Shown: positions 33,775 to 48,179 of the stretch, piece after piece | Numbering within the stretch: position 1 is the first letter of the stretch | Layout: the number at the start of each line of letters is the position of its first letter | NCBI GenBank assembly: GCA_964036315.1 | Contig: OZ038517.1 | Location: 14,704,013-14,768,012 of the forward strand | Source of the DNA: Acanthosepion esculentum | Lineage: Eukaryota > Mollusca > Cephalopoda > Sepiida > Sepiidae | Length of the DNA: 64,000 bases | Reading direction: 5' to 3' | Program-made: the position numbers and the translations under genes | Notes under the pieces: model-generated | The model's database searches: none | Seen by the model: the letters and a program-made list of their open reading frames with translations, nothing else | What the model was told of the DNA's origin: nothing

Positions 33775-33775
<1 letters not shown>

Positions 33776-34686
33776 CATTTATTTAAATATTATAACATAA
33801 ATATGTTATAAAATCACTACAAAAATAGCCATTTTGTTTCAACACTTCTGGTGACTTATCAAGCGATGATGTTGAGCGTAGAATAAATGGTTTTAAAAGT
33901 TTCAAATTAATTAACGATCCTTCGCTAGGAGTAAACGCTATTACATAAGCTAGAATGACCAATCAAAATACAAGTATATGGTAATTCGAAAAATTTGACA
34001 ACTAAGCAAGGTTATCATAGATATTAAAAGATTTATAAAATTTGATGCACGTTTGGTTGCGTGTTTGTGTGCGTGTGTGTATGTGTTCGTTTTTTTTTTA
34101 TCAAGGGTCGTGTCTCGTCACCGTTTTTTGTGTGTGTATATATAACTAAATATGTCTGGGCGCTTATGTATTATAACCTGAGTGTTTTTGAATTGTTCTA
34201 CGTGAGAGGTGGCTACCATGTTGAAGTTAAACTGTAAAAATGTATACATTTTTGTCTGGAGCTATGAACATCCTTTTTAACATAATTTCAATGAAAAAAT
34301 AAATTAAATAACATATGTATTTTTTATTTTTATTTTTTTCTCCTCGGTAATTCTACAATTTAAAACTTAATAGAGATTTGATTTAGATTTCTAAATAGGT
34401 TATTTTTTACTTTTAATTTTAATTTCAAATTTTATAAATCTTTTAATATCTATGATAACCTTGCTTAGTTGTCAAATTTTTCGAATTACCATGTACTTGT
34501 ATTTTGATTGGCCATTCTAGCTTATGTAACAGCGTTTACCCCCAGAGAAGGATCGTTAATTAATTTGAAACTTTTAAAACCATTTATTCTACATTCAACA
34601 TCATCACAGAATTGTTGAAACAAAATGGCTATTTTTGTAGTGATTTTATAACATAGTTATGTTATAATATTTAAATAAATGATTAT
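33771..34686. mobile_element. foldback element with arms of about 265 bp
   Basis: 33771-34044 is inverted at 34425-34686 with roughly 90% or better identity: ATAATCATTTATTTAAATAT outside and GATTTATAAAATTTG inside, with AAATAGCCATTTTGTTTCAA between. The 380-bp centre has GT-rich and T-rich tracts and no coding capacity. Long arms, a non-coding centre and flanking TA fit a foldback-type or long-TIR MITE. Confidence 0.88.
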
Positions 34687-34765
34687 ATCTGCTCTACTCT
34701 GTATTGAGCACTCTTTAAAGAATAATAATTGTTGGTTATTGGAATTTACTCCGTATATACACTTG

Positions 34766-36109
<1,344 letters not shown>

Positions 36110-36260
36110 GTTAAATAATTGAGCTTAACAACTTTAACAAAATATTGCAATAACAATCATAGATATGAATGCTGGCCGTTATTTTAAGAAGTAAGGGGGT
36201 ACAAATGAAAAGAAATTGAAATTGGCAACGTTTTCCATATCACTGAAAAAGCCGTTAAAC
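36110..36260 (+). repeat. duplicated segment R6, left copy, split by a SINE
   Basis: It matches 37061-37218: CAAAATATTGCAAT(A/G)ACAATCAT, GAATGCTGG(C/T)CGTTATTTT, AAGGGGGTACAAATGAAAAG. The match resumes after the SINE at 36574-36716. Confidence 0.88.
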
Positions 36261-36261
36261 A

Positions 36262-36573
36262 ATATCTGTCGATATTTCCACACGAATCCATGGCAGAGTG
36301 GATAAAGACGTTGGTTAGATTCATTGACAGGACCCAAAGAGTGTGAGTTCAATACCCGGTTAAGGCAGTGGAGAACTTTCAGAGGCAAATTAACAGAATA
36401 ACTGACATCCATTAAACATGGCACGTGGAACTAGAACAGTCTACCCCAGTGAGCGAAATAAAGGATTCAGTTCGACATTTCAACTACTTGAAGAAGGCCG
36501 GAGCGTACAACGGCCGAAACGTTGTAATAAATATGGCGACAAAGATGAGGACAATAGTCCGAATAATGTAAAT
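36262..36573 (+). mobile_element. complete tRNA-headed SINE, family Y
   Basis: The 14-bp target duplication AAAGCCGTTAAACA flanks it (36248-36261, 36574-36587). The head (about 36288-36362) is tRNA-like: an A-box-like TGGCAGAGTGGATAAAGACG and a B-box-like GAGTTCAATACCC, closest in style to Leu/Ser tRNAs. The body carries GAAGAAGGCCGGAGCGTACA and ACGGCCGAAACGTTGTAATA and ends in a short GTAAAT tail. The duplicated locus at 37205-37230 lacks the insert, which confirms both boundaries. Mobilisation would depend on a LINE. Confidence 0.92.
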
Positions 36574-36716
36574 AAAGCCGTTAAACACTATTATTATCTT
36601 CCATTCATTTTCTCATTGAAACTAAGTAACACCTTTCATATGTCTTTTGTCTCCTCGGGCGAGCAAGACAGGATAGTCCATTATTTACGAGGTATTAGCA
36701 GGAGACATTAAACACG
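36574..36716 (+). repeat. R6 left copy, continuation after the SINE
   Basis: ATTATTATCTTCC(A), GTAACACCTTTCATATGTCT and GAGGTATTAGCAGG correspond to 37219-37330. Confidence 0.8.
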
Positions 36717-37060
36717 TCTTTCTTTTTAAAAATTTTTTTTTACTGAAACCAAGTAGCGCCTGTGATATACCTTGTCTTTCCACGCGATCAGTCTATCATT
36801 TATGAGGTATTGGCAAGGCGTAACGATCTTGCAAACTAAGAAAGGGATAGATAACCATAATTATAATAGGATAGTTCTCTTCATTTAATTCTATTATAAT
36901 TTATTTTATTATTTTATTTTATTAATTTATTTTTATTATTTTAAAATATTATTTCCAAGAAAAACCTGTGATAATATCATGGCTTTCCTATTCTAATATT
37001 CTCAAGTTGATAACTGACTAAGGGCATGGCGAGTTTTACGGAAATAAAATATTCATAGAA
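36717..37060. other. no recognisable gene
   Basis: It contains another diverged R6 piece (36725-36830: AAGTAGCGCCTGTGATATAC, GAGGTATTGGCAAGGCGTAA), so R6 material occurs at least three times. The rest is AT-rich. Confidence 0.55.
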
Positions 37061-37345
37061 ATTGTTAAACATTTGAGCTGAACAACTTCAACAAAATATT
37101 GCAATGACAATCATGAATATGAATGCTGGTCGTTATTTTCAGAAGTAAGGGGGTACAAATGAAAAGATTTGAAAATGGCAATTTTTTTCCATTTCAATGA
37201 AAAAGCCATTAAACGCTTCTACTATCTTCCCATCTTTCTTTCATTTTCAGTAGCGTATCTGATATGTGTTTTGTCTTCTCATGCGATCAAAATGGAATAG
37301 TCTTTATGTGGTATTGGCGGGACGTAACGGTCGTGTAAGGTAACG
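37061..37345 (+). repeat. duplicated segment R6, right copy (empty SINE site)
   Basis: This is the partner of 36110-36716 without the SINE: AAAAAGCCATTAAAC at 37200-37214 runs straight into CTTCTACTATCTTCC. Confidence 0.88.
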
Positions 37346-37400
37346 AAGGGTGGGAGAAGTACAATTATTATATGATATTTTTAGTTATACTGAAATTTTA

Positions 37401-38018
37401 CACACACACACGTCCACACACACACTCACACACACACACACACACGCACACACACATGCACACGCACACACACGCATTCACACACACGCACATATCCACA
37501 CACACACATCCACACACACACACACCCACACACATTCACACACACACATGCACACACACACACACACATGCACACACACACATGCATACACACATATCCA
37601 CACACACACACATGTACACACACATATCCACACACACACACACACACACACATATCCACGCACACATCCACACACACATCCACATCCACACATCCACATA
37701 CACACACATCCACACACACATATCCATATATCCACACACACACATATCCACGCACACATCCACACACACATCCACATCCACACATCCACATACACACACA
37801 TCCACACACACATATCCATATATCCACACACACACATATCCACACACACACACACGCAGACATCCACACACACACACACACATCCACACACACACACACA
37901 CACATCCACACACATACATGCATCCACACATCCACACAGACACGCACCCATCACACACACACGCACACGCACACACACACACGCGCGCGCACACGCACAC
38001 ACACACACACGCACACAA
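37401..38018. repeat. imperfect (CA)n block, 620 bp
   Basis: Almost continuous CA with TC, TG, GC and TA variants. CACATCCACA recurs, and an approximately 110-bp section (37656-37735) is repeated at 37745-37830. Alternating purine/pyrimidine over this length can form Z-DNA. Long His/Thr or Cys/Val open frames here are artefacts. Confidence 0.95.
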
Positions 38019-38104
38019 AATGCAGAATATGTTTTAGTGTCTGTAATGTCTGTAACGTTTTGCGATGTTTGAGCAATCCCTCTTATACTGGCACATTATT
38101 CATA

Positions 38105-39046
38105 CAGGATGTATCAAAAATACTTTTATATATTTTGGGGGGCGGGGGTTCCTGACGCCGAAACAAGGACAAAAATCCATATAAACCTATGTCGGCGAAT
38201 CCTTCGTTTTGCAGTTATTAAGTTTAAAGAAAGCTAACCGCAGATGGCGCTGTGTGGCCATATAGACTAGGTTACATTTGTCATTCGTGTACATTTGTAG
38301 CGAATATGTGTAGCAGTGAGTTAACCGACAAGTGTTACGTTCAACACTGGCAGGACAGTCATATCGTGACCAAGCAGATACGATTTTTGTACATACGGCC
38401 GCATAAATGGTAATTGACGCGAGGCTGCACTGCCCTAGCCCGTCGTGCATCTCACAGTACCGTATGGAGTGTACTTCAAGAGCAACTGTATCCGTATCAT
38501 TTGCAATGTGTGCACGGTCTTTTGCCCTCTGATCACTCACTAGGCGAGAACTTTTGCCGATGGTTTATTACAGAAACTGCTCATCTGTTGTTTGTCTCTT
38601 CAGTCTTGTTGACAAATGAGGCAACATTTGGAAGAATCGGAATAGCAAATTAACACAACCGACATTTATAGGCGGATCTGAATGCCCATGGTACGATACA
38701 GGTGAGACAACAGTATCAGTTTACAACAGATTTTTTTCTAAGACATAAACATATGTCCGTAAATATTCAATTTGCGAGTCATTAAGCTTAAAGAAATTTT
38801 ACGGTAGATATATATTTCTTTCTGGACATATATTTATATAGACATTTTACCTAATTTTGATGTCAGGAACCCGCCCTAAAGTTGTAAAAATATTTTTGGA
38901 TTGCATCTTGGATTGTACATTTAACAGCATTTACCGGAAACTTTAAACTTAATAACCCCAAAAAGAAGAATTTGCAGACATTTGTCCTTGTCTTGGTGTG
39001 GGGAACCTGCCCTCAAGTTTTCTAAAAGTATTTTTGATATACCTTG
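38105..39046 (+). mobile_element. IS630/Tc1-type transposon remnant with TIRs
   Basis: CAGGATGTATCAAAAATACT at the left and (complement) CAAGGTATATCAAAAATACT at the right form TIRs of about 50 bp, flanked by TA (38103-38104, 39047-39048). Length is 942 bp. A subterminal inner copy near 38868 (CCCGCCCTAAAGTTG) suggests internal rearrangement. Confidence 0.83.
38440..38655 (+). pseudogene. transposase fragment in the 38105-39046 element
   Basis: The plus strand reads SHSTVWSVLQEQLYPYHLQ, then FCRWFI and VLLTNEATFGRIGI. The order (helix-turn-helix end, linker, then L(F)T(D/N)EATF) is that of IS630-type transposases. Asn stands where the catalytic Asp of DEATF is expected, and flanking frames are broken. 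Confidence 0.75.
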
Positions 39047-39054
39047 TATATTAG

Positions 39055-39540
39055 GTTGTTCAGAAAACAATGTCCACTTTTAGAATAGACTTTAATTCCT
39101 GAATTAATATATTTATTTGTGCCTTTTTGATAAAATGGTAAAAGTTTGGACTCCAAGAAATCTTTGAATGTATTTTGTTTGCATTTTCTTTACTACGAAA
39201 TCTCTTTTGGTTTAAAAAAAAAAAATCTCAAGACACTTGAAAAAGTGATAGTCAGCCAGCCAGAGAGAAAGTGGTGGGTGTGGCGATTTTTTCGTATCTC
39301 AAATCAGTGAGTTTCTGCAGTGTCATCCTGTCAGCACGTGACCGAACATTGTCATAAAGATCAGGCCTAAAATGGCGTACTGTTGCCATATTTCGATAGA
39401 GTTCTCTCCGGAATCTATCTTGCATATCTATAAGTCTATCATTCGTCCATGCGTAAAATGTTGCTGCCATATAAGGTCTGGTGCTCCTGCTATTTACCTG
39501 GAACTCCTTGATGAGACCCAATGAAGAATTACCAATATTA
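39055..39540 (-). pseudogene. mariner-type transposase remnant
   Basis: On the minus strand, DNVRSRADRMTLQKLTDLRY corresponds to the DN-R-H-A block after the second catalytic Asp, and shares sequence with the better mariner fragment at 51690-51975. AGGTTGTTCAGAAAACAATG at 39055 resembles a mariner end; the other end is not found. Confidence 0.6.
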
Positions 39541-39674
39541 TTGGACTAGATCTGGCGGCTTGGAGACAGTCACTTGCCAACCGCTGTAAGGTTGCCTCTC
39601 AGTACCCATTTTTCTAAATAATTTCATGGTACTTGCCCGGATTAGCCCTTCGCTATGGTACCTAAACTGTATGT

Positions 39675-39800
39675 AGGGTCAATACTAGAGTGGCAGCAAG
39701 GTGTCATCAATTTACAGTTGAGCTAGCTAGATGTAGTCGTAACTTCTCTGCTAAGAGTTTCTTATTTCGCATTCTCGCTTGTGGCACTCCCTCTCGTTTC
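39675..39800 (+). pseudogene. LINE reverse-transcriptase C-terminal segment, left flank of the satellite
   Basis: It aligns with the single-copy LINE tail at 59589-59830 (minus strand): CATCAATTTACAGTTGAGCT against CACCATTTTACTGTTGAATT, then AACTTCTCTGCTAAGAG, and on into the first satellite unit. It is the only non-repeated LINE sequence on this side of the array. Confidence 0.8.
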
Positions 39801-42239
39801 CATGCATTCCAGCCAACATTAATCTGCAAAAGTTTAAATGCAATGTCTATCGTTATCTACTGTCTCCCTGATTACTCTTCTATTGTTCTCACTCAATTTT
39901 CACTTGTGGAACTCTCTTCCGGCTTCTTGCTTTCCAGTCAACTTTGATCTTCAAAAATTTAAATGCAATATCAATCGTATTCTACCGTCTTCCTGATTAC
40001 TCTTCTATTGTTCTCACTCAATTTTCGCTTGTGGAACTCTTTTCCGGCTTCTTGCTTTCCTGTCAACTTTGATCTTCAAATATTTAAATACAATGTCAAT
40101 CGTTATCTACTGTCTTCCTGATTACTCTTCTATTGTTCTCATTCAATTTTCACTTGTGGAACTCTCTTCCGGCTTCTTGCTTTCCAGCCTACATTAATCA
40201 GCAAAAATTTGAATGCAATGTCAATCGTTATCTACAGTCTTCCTGATTACTCTTCTATTGTTCTCACTCAATTTTCACTTGTGGAACTCGCTTCCGGCTT
40301 CTTGCTTTCCAGCCTACATTAATCAGCAAAAATTTGAATGCAATGCCAATCGTTATCTACAGTCTTCCTGATTACTCTTCTATTGTTCTCACTCAATTTT
40401 CACTTGTGGAACTCTCTTCTGGCTTCTTGCTTTCCTTTCAACTTTGCCTTTCAAAAATTTAAATGTAATGTCAATCGTTATCTACTGTCTTCCTGAATTC
40501 TCTTCAATTGTTCTCACTCAATTTTCAATTGTGGAACTCTCTTCCGGCTTCTTGCTTTCCTCTCAACTTTGATCTTCAAAAATTTAAATGCAATGTCAAT
40601 CGTTATCTACTGTCTCCCTGATTACTCTTCTATTGTTCTCACTCAATTTTCACTTGTGGAACTCTCTTCAGGCTTCTTGCTTTCCAGTCAACTTTGATCT
40701 TCAAAAATTTAAATGTTATGTCAATCGTTATCTACTGTTTTCCTGATTACTCATCTATTGTTCTCACTCAATTTTCACTTGTGGAACTCTCTTCCGGCTT
40801 CTTGCTTTCCTCTCAACTTTGATCATCAAAAATTTAAATGCAATGTCAATCGTTATCTACTGTCTCCCTGATTACTCTTCTATTGTTCTCACTCAATTTT
40901 CACTTGTGGAACTCTCTTCAGGCTTCTTGCTTTCCAGTCAACTTTGATCATCAAAAATTTAAATGCAATGTCAATCGTTATGTACTGTCTTCCTGATTAC
41001 TCTTCTATTGTTCTTACTCAATTTTCACTTGTGGAACTCTCTTCCGGCTTCTTGCTTTCCAGTCAACTTTGATCTTCAAAAATTGAAATGCAATGTCAAT
41101 CGTTATCTACTGTCTTCCTGATTACTCTTCTATTGTTCTTACTCAATTTTCACTTGTGGAACTCTCTTCCGGCTTCTTGCTTTCCAGTCAACTTTGATCA
41201 TCAAAAATTTAAATGCAATGTCAATCGTTATGTACTGTCTTCCTGATTACTCTTCTATTGTTCTTACTCAATTTTCACTTGTGGAACTCTCTTCCGGCTT
41301 CTTGCTTTCCAGTCAACTTTGATCTTCAAAAATTGAAATGCAATGTCAATCGTTATCTACTGTCTTCCTGATTACTCTTCTATTGTTCTTACTCAATTTT
41401 CACTTGTGGAACTCTCTTCCGGCTTCTTGCTTTCCAGTCAACTTTGATCTTCAAAAATTGAAATGCAATGTCAATCGTTATCTACTGTCTTCCTGATTAC
41501 TCTTCTATTGTTCTTACTCAATTTTCACTTGTGGAACTCTCTTCCGGCTTCTTGCTTTCCAGTCAACTTTGATCTTCAAAAATTGAAATGCAATGTCAAT
41601 CGTTATCTACTGTCTTCCTGATTACTCTTCTATTGTTCTTACTCAATTTTCACTTGTGGAACTCTCTTCCGGCTTCTTGCTTTCCTTTCAACTTTGATCT
41701 ACAAAAATTTAAATCCAATGTCAATAGTTATCTACTGTTTTCCTGATTACTCATCTATTGTTCTCACTCAATTTTCACTTGTGGAACTCTCTTCCGGCTT
41801 CTTGCTTTCCAGTCAAGTTTGATCTTCATAAATTTAAATGCAATGTCAATCGTTATCTACTGTCTTCCTGATTACTCTTCTATTGTTCTCACTCAATATT
41901 CGCTTGTGGAACTCTCTTCCGGCTTCTTGCTTTCCTGTCAACTTTTATCTTCAAAAATTTAAATGCAATATCAATCGTTATGTACTGTCTTCCTGATTAC
42001 TCTTCTATTGCTCTCACTCAATTTTTACTTGTGGAACTCTCTTCTGGCTTCTTGCTTTCCTGTCAACTTTGCCTTTCAAAAATTTAAATGTAATGTCAAT
42101 CGTTATCTACTGTCTCCCTAATTACTCTTCTATTGTTCTCACTCAATTTTCACTTGTGGAACTCTCTTCTGGCTTCTTGCTTTCCAGTCAACTTTGATCT
42201 TCATAAATTTAAATGTAATGTCAATCGTTATCTACTGTC

Positions 42240-44850
42240 TCCCTAATTACTGTTCTATTGTTCTCACTCAATTTTCACTTGTGGAACGCTCTTCTGGCTA
42301 CTTGCTTTCCAGTCAACTTTATCTTCAAAAATTTGAATGCAATGTCAATCGTTATCTACTGTCTTCCTGATTATTCTTCTTTTGTTCTCACTCAATTTTC
42401 ACTAGTGGAACTCTCTTCCGGCTTCTTGCTTTCCTGTCAACTTTGCCTTTCAAAAATTTAAATGCAATGTCAATCGTTATCTACTGTCTTCCTGATTACT
42501 CTTCTATTGTTCTCACTCAATTTTCGCTTGTGGAACTCTCTTCCGGCTTCTTGCTTTCCTGTCAACTTTGATCTTCAAAAATTGAAATGTAATGTCAATC
42601 GTTATCTACTGTTTTCCTGATTACTCATCTATTGTTCTCACTCAATTTTCGCTTGTGGAACTCTCTTCCGGCTTCTTGCTTTCCTGTCAACTTTGATCTT
42701 CAAAGATTTAAATACAATGTCAATCGTTATCTACTGTCTTCCTGATTACTCTTCTATTGTTCTCATTCAATTTTCACTTGTGGAACTCTCTTCCGGCTTC
42801 TTGCTTTCCAGCCTACATTAATCAGCAAAAATTTGAATGCAATGTCAATCGTTATCTACAGTCTTCCTGATTACTCTTCTATTGTTCTCACTCAATTTTC
42901 ACTTGTGGAACGCTCTTCTGGCTTCTTGCTTTCCAGTCAACTTTATCTTCAAAAATTTGAATGCAATGTCAATCGTTATCTACTGTCTTCCTGATTACTC
43001 TTCTATTGTTCTCACTCAATTTTCACTTGTGGAACTCTCGTCCGGCTTCTTGCTTTCCTGTCAACTTTGCCTTTCAAAAATTGAAATGCAATGTCAATCG
43101 TTATCTTCTGTCTTCCTGATTACTCTTCTATTGTTCTCACTCAATTTTCCCTTGTGGAACTCTCTTCTGGCTTCTTGCTTTCCAGTCAACTTTGATCTTC
43201 AAAAATTGAAATGCTATGTCAATCGTTATCTACTGTCTTCCTGATTACTCTTCTATTGTTCTCACTCAATTTTCACTTGTGGAACTCTCTTCCGGCATCT
43301 TGTTTTCCAGTCAACTTTGACCTTCAAAAATTTAAATGCTATGTCAATCGTTATCTACTGTCTTCCTGATTACTCTTCTATTGCTCTCACTCAATTTTTA
43401 CTTGTGGAACTCTCTTCTGGCTTCTTGCTTTCCTGTCAACTTTGCCTTTCAAAAATTTAAATGTAATGTCAATCGTTATCTACTGTCTCCCTAATTACTC
43501 TTCTATTGTTCTCACTCAATTTTCACTTGTGGAACTCTCTTCTGGCTTCTTGCTTTCCAGTCAACTTTGATCTTCATAAATTTAAATGTAATGTCAATCG
43601 TTATCTACTGTCTCCCTAATTACTGTTCTATTGTTCTCACTCAATTTTCACTTGTGGAACGCTCTTCTGGCTACTTGCTTTCCAGTCAACTTTATCTTCA
43701 AAAATTTGAATGCAATGTCAATCGTTATCTACTGTCTTCCTGATTATTCTTCTATTGTTCTCACTCAATTTTCACTAGTGGAACTCTCTTCCGGCTTCTT
43801 GCTTTCCTGTCAACTTTGCCTTTCAAAAATTTAAATGCAATGTCAATCGTTATCTACTGTCTTCCTGATTACTCTTCCATTGTTCTCACTCAATTTTCAC
43901 TTGTGGAACTCTCTTCTGGCTTCTTGCTTTGCAGTCAACTTTGATCTTCATAAATTTAAATGCAATGTCAATCGTTATGTACTGTCTTCCTGATTACTCT
44001 TCTGTTGTTCTCACTCAATTTTCACTTGTGGAACTCTCTTCCGGCATCTTGCTTTCCTGTCAACTTTGATCTTCAAAAATTTAAATGCTATGTCAATCGT
44101 TATCTACTGTCTTCCTGATTACTCTTCTATTGTTCTCACTCAATTTTCACTTGTGGAACGCTCTTCTGGCTTCTTGCTTTCCAGTCAACTTTGATCTTCA
44201 AAAATTTAAATGCAATGTCAGTCATTATCTACTGTCTTCCTGATTACTCTTCTATTGTTCTCACTCAATTTTCTCTTGTGGAACTCTCTTCCGGCTTCTT
44301 GCTTTCCTGTCAACTTTGCCTTTCAAAAATTTAAATGTAATGTCAATCGTTATCTACTGTCTTCCTGATTACTCTTCTATTGTTCTCACTCAATTTTCAC
44401 TTGTGGAACTCTCTTCCGGCATCTTGTTTTCCAGTCAACTTTGACCTTTAAAAATTTAAATGCTATGTCAATCGTTATCTACTGTCTTCCTGATTACTCT
44501 TCTATTGTTCTCACTCAATTTTTACTTGTGGAACTTTCTTCCGGCTTCTTGCTTTCCTGTCAACTTTGATCTTCATAAATTTAAATGTAATGTCAATCGT
44601 TATCTACTGTCTCCCTAATTACTGTTCTATTGTTCTCACTCAATTTTCACTTGTGGAACGCTCTTCTGGCTACTTGCTTTCCAGTCAACTTTATCTTCAA
44701 AAATTTGAATGCAATGTCAATCGTTATCTACTGTCTTCCTGATTATTCTTCTATTGTTCTCACTCAATTTTCACTAGTGGAACTCTCTTCCGGCTTCTTG
44801 CTTTCCTGTCAACTTTGCCTTTCAAAAATTTAAATGCAATGTCAATCGTT
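42240..44850. repeat. higher-order copies at offsets of 1373 and 999 bp
   Basis: A distinctive block (GGCTACTTGCTTTCC with CCCTAATTACTGTTC) occurs at 42258, 43631 and 44630 with near-identical surroundings. This indicates unequal exchange in multiples of the 125-bp unit (11 and 8 units). Confidence 0.88.
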
Positions 44851-45039
44851 ATCTACTGTCTTCCTGAATTCTCTTCTATTGTACTCACTCAATTTTCACT
44901 TGTGGAACTCTCTTCCGGCTTGCTTTCCAGTCAACTTTGATCTTCAAAAATTTAAATGCTATGTCAATCGTTATCTACTGTCTTCCTGATTACTCTTCTA
45001 TTGTTCTCACTCAATTTTCACTTGTGGAACTCTCTTCCG

Positions 45040-47975
45040 GCTTCTTGCTTTCCAGTCAACTTTGATCTTCAAAAATTGAAATGCAATGTCAATCATTATC
45101 TACTGTCTCCCTGATTACTCTTCTATTTTTCTCACTCAATTTTCACTTGTGGAACTCTCTTCTGGATTCTTGCTTTCCAGTCAACTTTATCTTCAAAAAT
45201 TTGAATGCAATGTCAATCGTTATCTACAGTCTTCCTGATTACTCTTCTATTGTTCTCACTCAATTTTCGCTTGTGGAACTCTCTGCCGGCTTCTTGCTTT
45301 CCAGTCAACTTTGCCTTTCAAAAATTGAAATGTAATGTCAATCGTTATCTCCTGTCTTCCTGAATTCTCTTCTATTGTACTCACTCAATTTTCACTTGTG
45401 GAACTTTCTTCCGGCTTGCTTTCCAGTCAACTTTGATCTTCAAAAATTTAAATGCTATGTCAATCGTTATCTACTGTCTTCCTGATTACTCTTCTATTGT
45501 TCTCACTCAATTTTCGCTTGTGGAACTCTCTTCCGGCTTCTTGCTTTCCAGTCAACTTTGATCTTAAAAATTTAAATGCAATGTCAATCGTTATCTACTG
45601 TCTTCCTGATTACTCTTCTATTGTTCTTAGTCAATTTTCACTTGTGGAACTCTCTTCCGGCTTCTTGCTTTCCAGTCAACTTTGATCTTCAAAAATTTAA
45701 ATGCTATGTCAATCGTTATCTACTGTCTTCCTGATTACTCTTCTATTGTTCTCAATCAATTTTCGCTCGTGGAACTCTCTTCCGGCTTCTTGCTTTCCAG
45801 TCAACTTTCATCTTCAAACATTGAAATGCAATGTCAATCGTTATCTACTGTCTTCCTGATTACTCTTCTATTGTTCTCACTCAGTTTTCGCTTGTGGAAC
45901 TCTCTTCCGGCTTCTTGCTTTCCAGTCAACTTTAATCTTCAAAAATTTAAATGTAATGTCAATCGTTATCTACTGTCTTCCTGATTACTCTTCCATTGTT
46001 CTCACTCAATTTTCACTTGTGGAACTCTCTTCCGGCTTCTTGCTTTCCAGTCAACTTTAATCTTCAAAAATTTAAATGCAATGTCAATCGTTATGTACTG
46101 TCTTCATGATTACTCTTCTATTGTTCTCACTCAATTTTCACTAGTGGAACTCTGTTCTGGCTTCTTGCTTTCCTGTCAACTTTGATCTTCAAAAATTTAA
46201 ATGTAATGTCAATCGTTATCTACTGTCTCCCTAAATACTCTTCCATTGTTCTCACTCAATTTTCGCTTGTGGAACTCTCTTCCGGTTTCTTGCTTTCCAG
46301 TCAACTTTGCCTTTCAAAAATTGAAATGTAATGTCAATCGCTATCTCCTGTCTTCCTGAATTCTCTTCTATTGTACTCACTCAATTTTCACTAGTGGAAC
46401 TCTCTTCTGGCTTCTTGCTTTCCTGTCAACTTTGATCTTCAAAAATTTAAATGTAATGTCAATCGTTATCTACTGTCTCCCTAAATACTCTTCCATTGTT
46501 CTCACTCAATTTTCACTTGTGGAACTCTCTTCTGGCTTCTTGCTTTCCAGTCAACTTTGATCTTCAAAAATTGAAATGCAATGTCAATCATTATCTACTG
46601 TCTCCCTGATTACTCTTCTATTTTTCTCACTCAATTTTCACTTGTGGAACTCTCTTCTGGATTCTTGCTTTCCAGTCAACTTTATCTTCAAAAATTTGAA
46701 TGCAATGTCAATCGTTATCTACAGTCTTCCTGATTACTCTTCTATTGTTCTCACTCAATTTTCGCTTGTGGAACTCTCTGCCGGCTTCTTGCTTTCCAGT
46801 CAACTTTGCCTTTCAAAAATTGAAATGTAATGTCAATCGTTATCTCCTGTCTTCCTGAATTCTCTTCTATTGTACTCACTCAATTTTCACTTGTGGAACT
46901 TTCTTCCGGCTTGCTTTCCAGTCAACTTTGATCTTCAAAAATTTAAATGCTATGTCAATCGTTATCTACTGTCTTCCTGATTACTCTTCTATTGTTCTCA
47001 CTCAATTTTCGCTTGTGGAACTCTCTTCCGGCTTCTTGCTTTCCAGTCAACTTTGATCTTAAAAATTTAAATGCAATGTCAATCGTTATCTACTGTCTTC
47101 CTGATTACTCTTCTATTGTTCTTAGTCAATTTTCACTTGTGGAACTCTCTTCCGGCTTCTTGCTTTCCAGTCAACTTTGATCTTCAAAAATTTAAATGCT
47201 ATGTCAATCGTTATCTACTGTCTTCCTGATTACTCTTCTATTGTTCTCAATCAATTTTCGCTCGTGGAACTCTCTTCCGGCTTCTTGCTTTCCAGTCAAC
47301 TTTCATCTTCAAACATTGAAATGCAATGTCAATCGTTATCTACTGTCTTCCTGATTACTCTTCTATTGTTCTCACTCAGTTTTCGCTTGTGGAACTCTCT
47401 TCCGGCTTCTTGCTTTCCAGTCAACTTTAATCTTCAAAAATTTAAATGTAATGTCAATCGTTATCTACTGTCTTCCTGATTACTCTTCCATTGTTCTCAC
47501 TCAATTTTCACTTGTGGAACTCTCTTCCGGCTTCTTGCTTTCCAGTCAACTTTAATCTTCAAAAATTTAAATGCAATGTCAATCGTTATGTACTGTCTTC
47601 ATGATTACTCTTCTATTGTTCTCACTTAATTTTCACTAGTGGAACTCTGTTCTGGCTTCTTGCTTTCCTGTCAACTTTGATCTTCAAAAATTTAAATGTA
47701 ATGTCAATCGTTATCTACTGTCTCCCTAAATACTCTTCCATTGTTCTCACTCAATTTTCGCTTGTGGAACTCTCTTCCGGTTTCTTGCTTTCCAGTCAAC
47801 TTTGCCTTTCAAAAATTGAAATGTAATGTCAATCGCTATCTCCTGTCTTCCTGAATTCTCTTCTATTGTACTCACTCAATTTTCACTAGTGGAACTCTCT
47901 TCTGGCTTCTTGCTTCCCTGTCAACTTTGATCTTCAAAAATTTAAATGTAATGTCAATCGTTATCTACTGTCTCC
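45040..47975. repeat. 1495-bp higher-order duplication inside the satellite
   Basis: 45081-46480 and 46576-47975 are almost identical at an offset of 1495 bp (12 units with short ones). A visible mismatch is ACTCAATTTT at about 46128 against ACTTAATTTT at 47623. The same block order, including the short CCGGCTTGCTTT units, is preserved. Confidence 0.92.
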
Positions 47976-48179
47976 CTGATTACTCTTCCATTGTTCTCAC
48001 TCAATTTTCACTTGTGGAACTCTCTTCTGGCTTCTTGCTTTCCAGTCAACTTTTATCTTCAAAAATTTGAATGCAATGTCAATCGTTATCTACAGTCTTC
48101 CTGGTTACTCTTCTATTGTTCTCACTCAATTTTCACTAGTGGAACTCTCTTCTGGCTTCTTGCTTTCCTGTCAACTTTG

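Noticed and set aside
37350..38155. Open frames up to 240 codons rich in His/Thr or Cys/Val
   Set aside because: Translation of the (CA)n block in several frames and on both strands at once.
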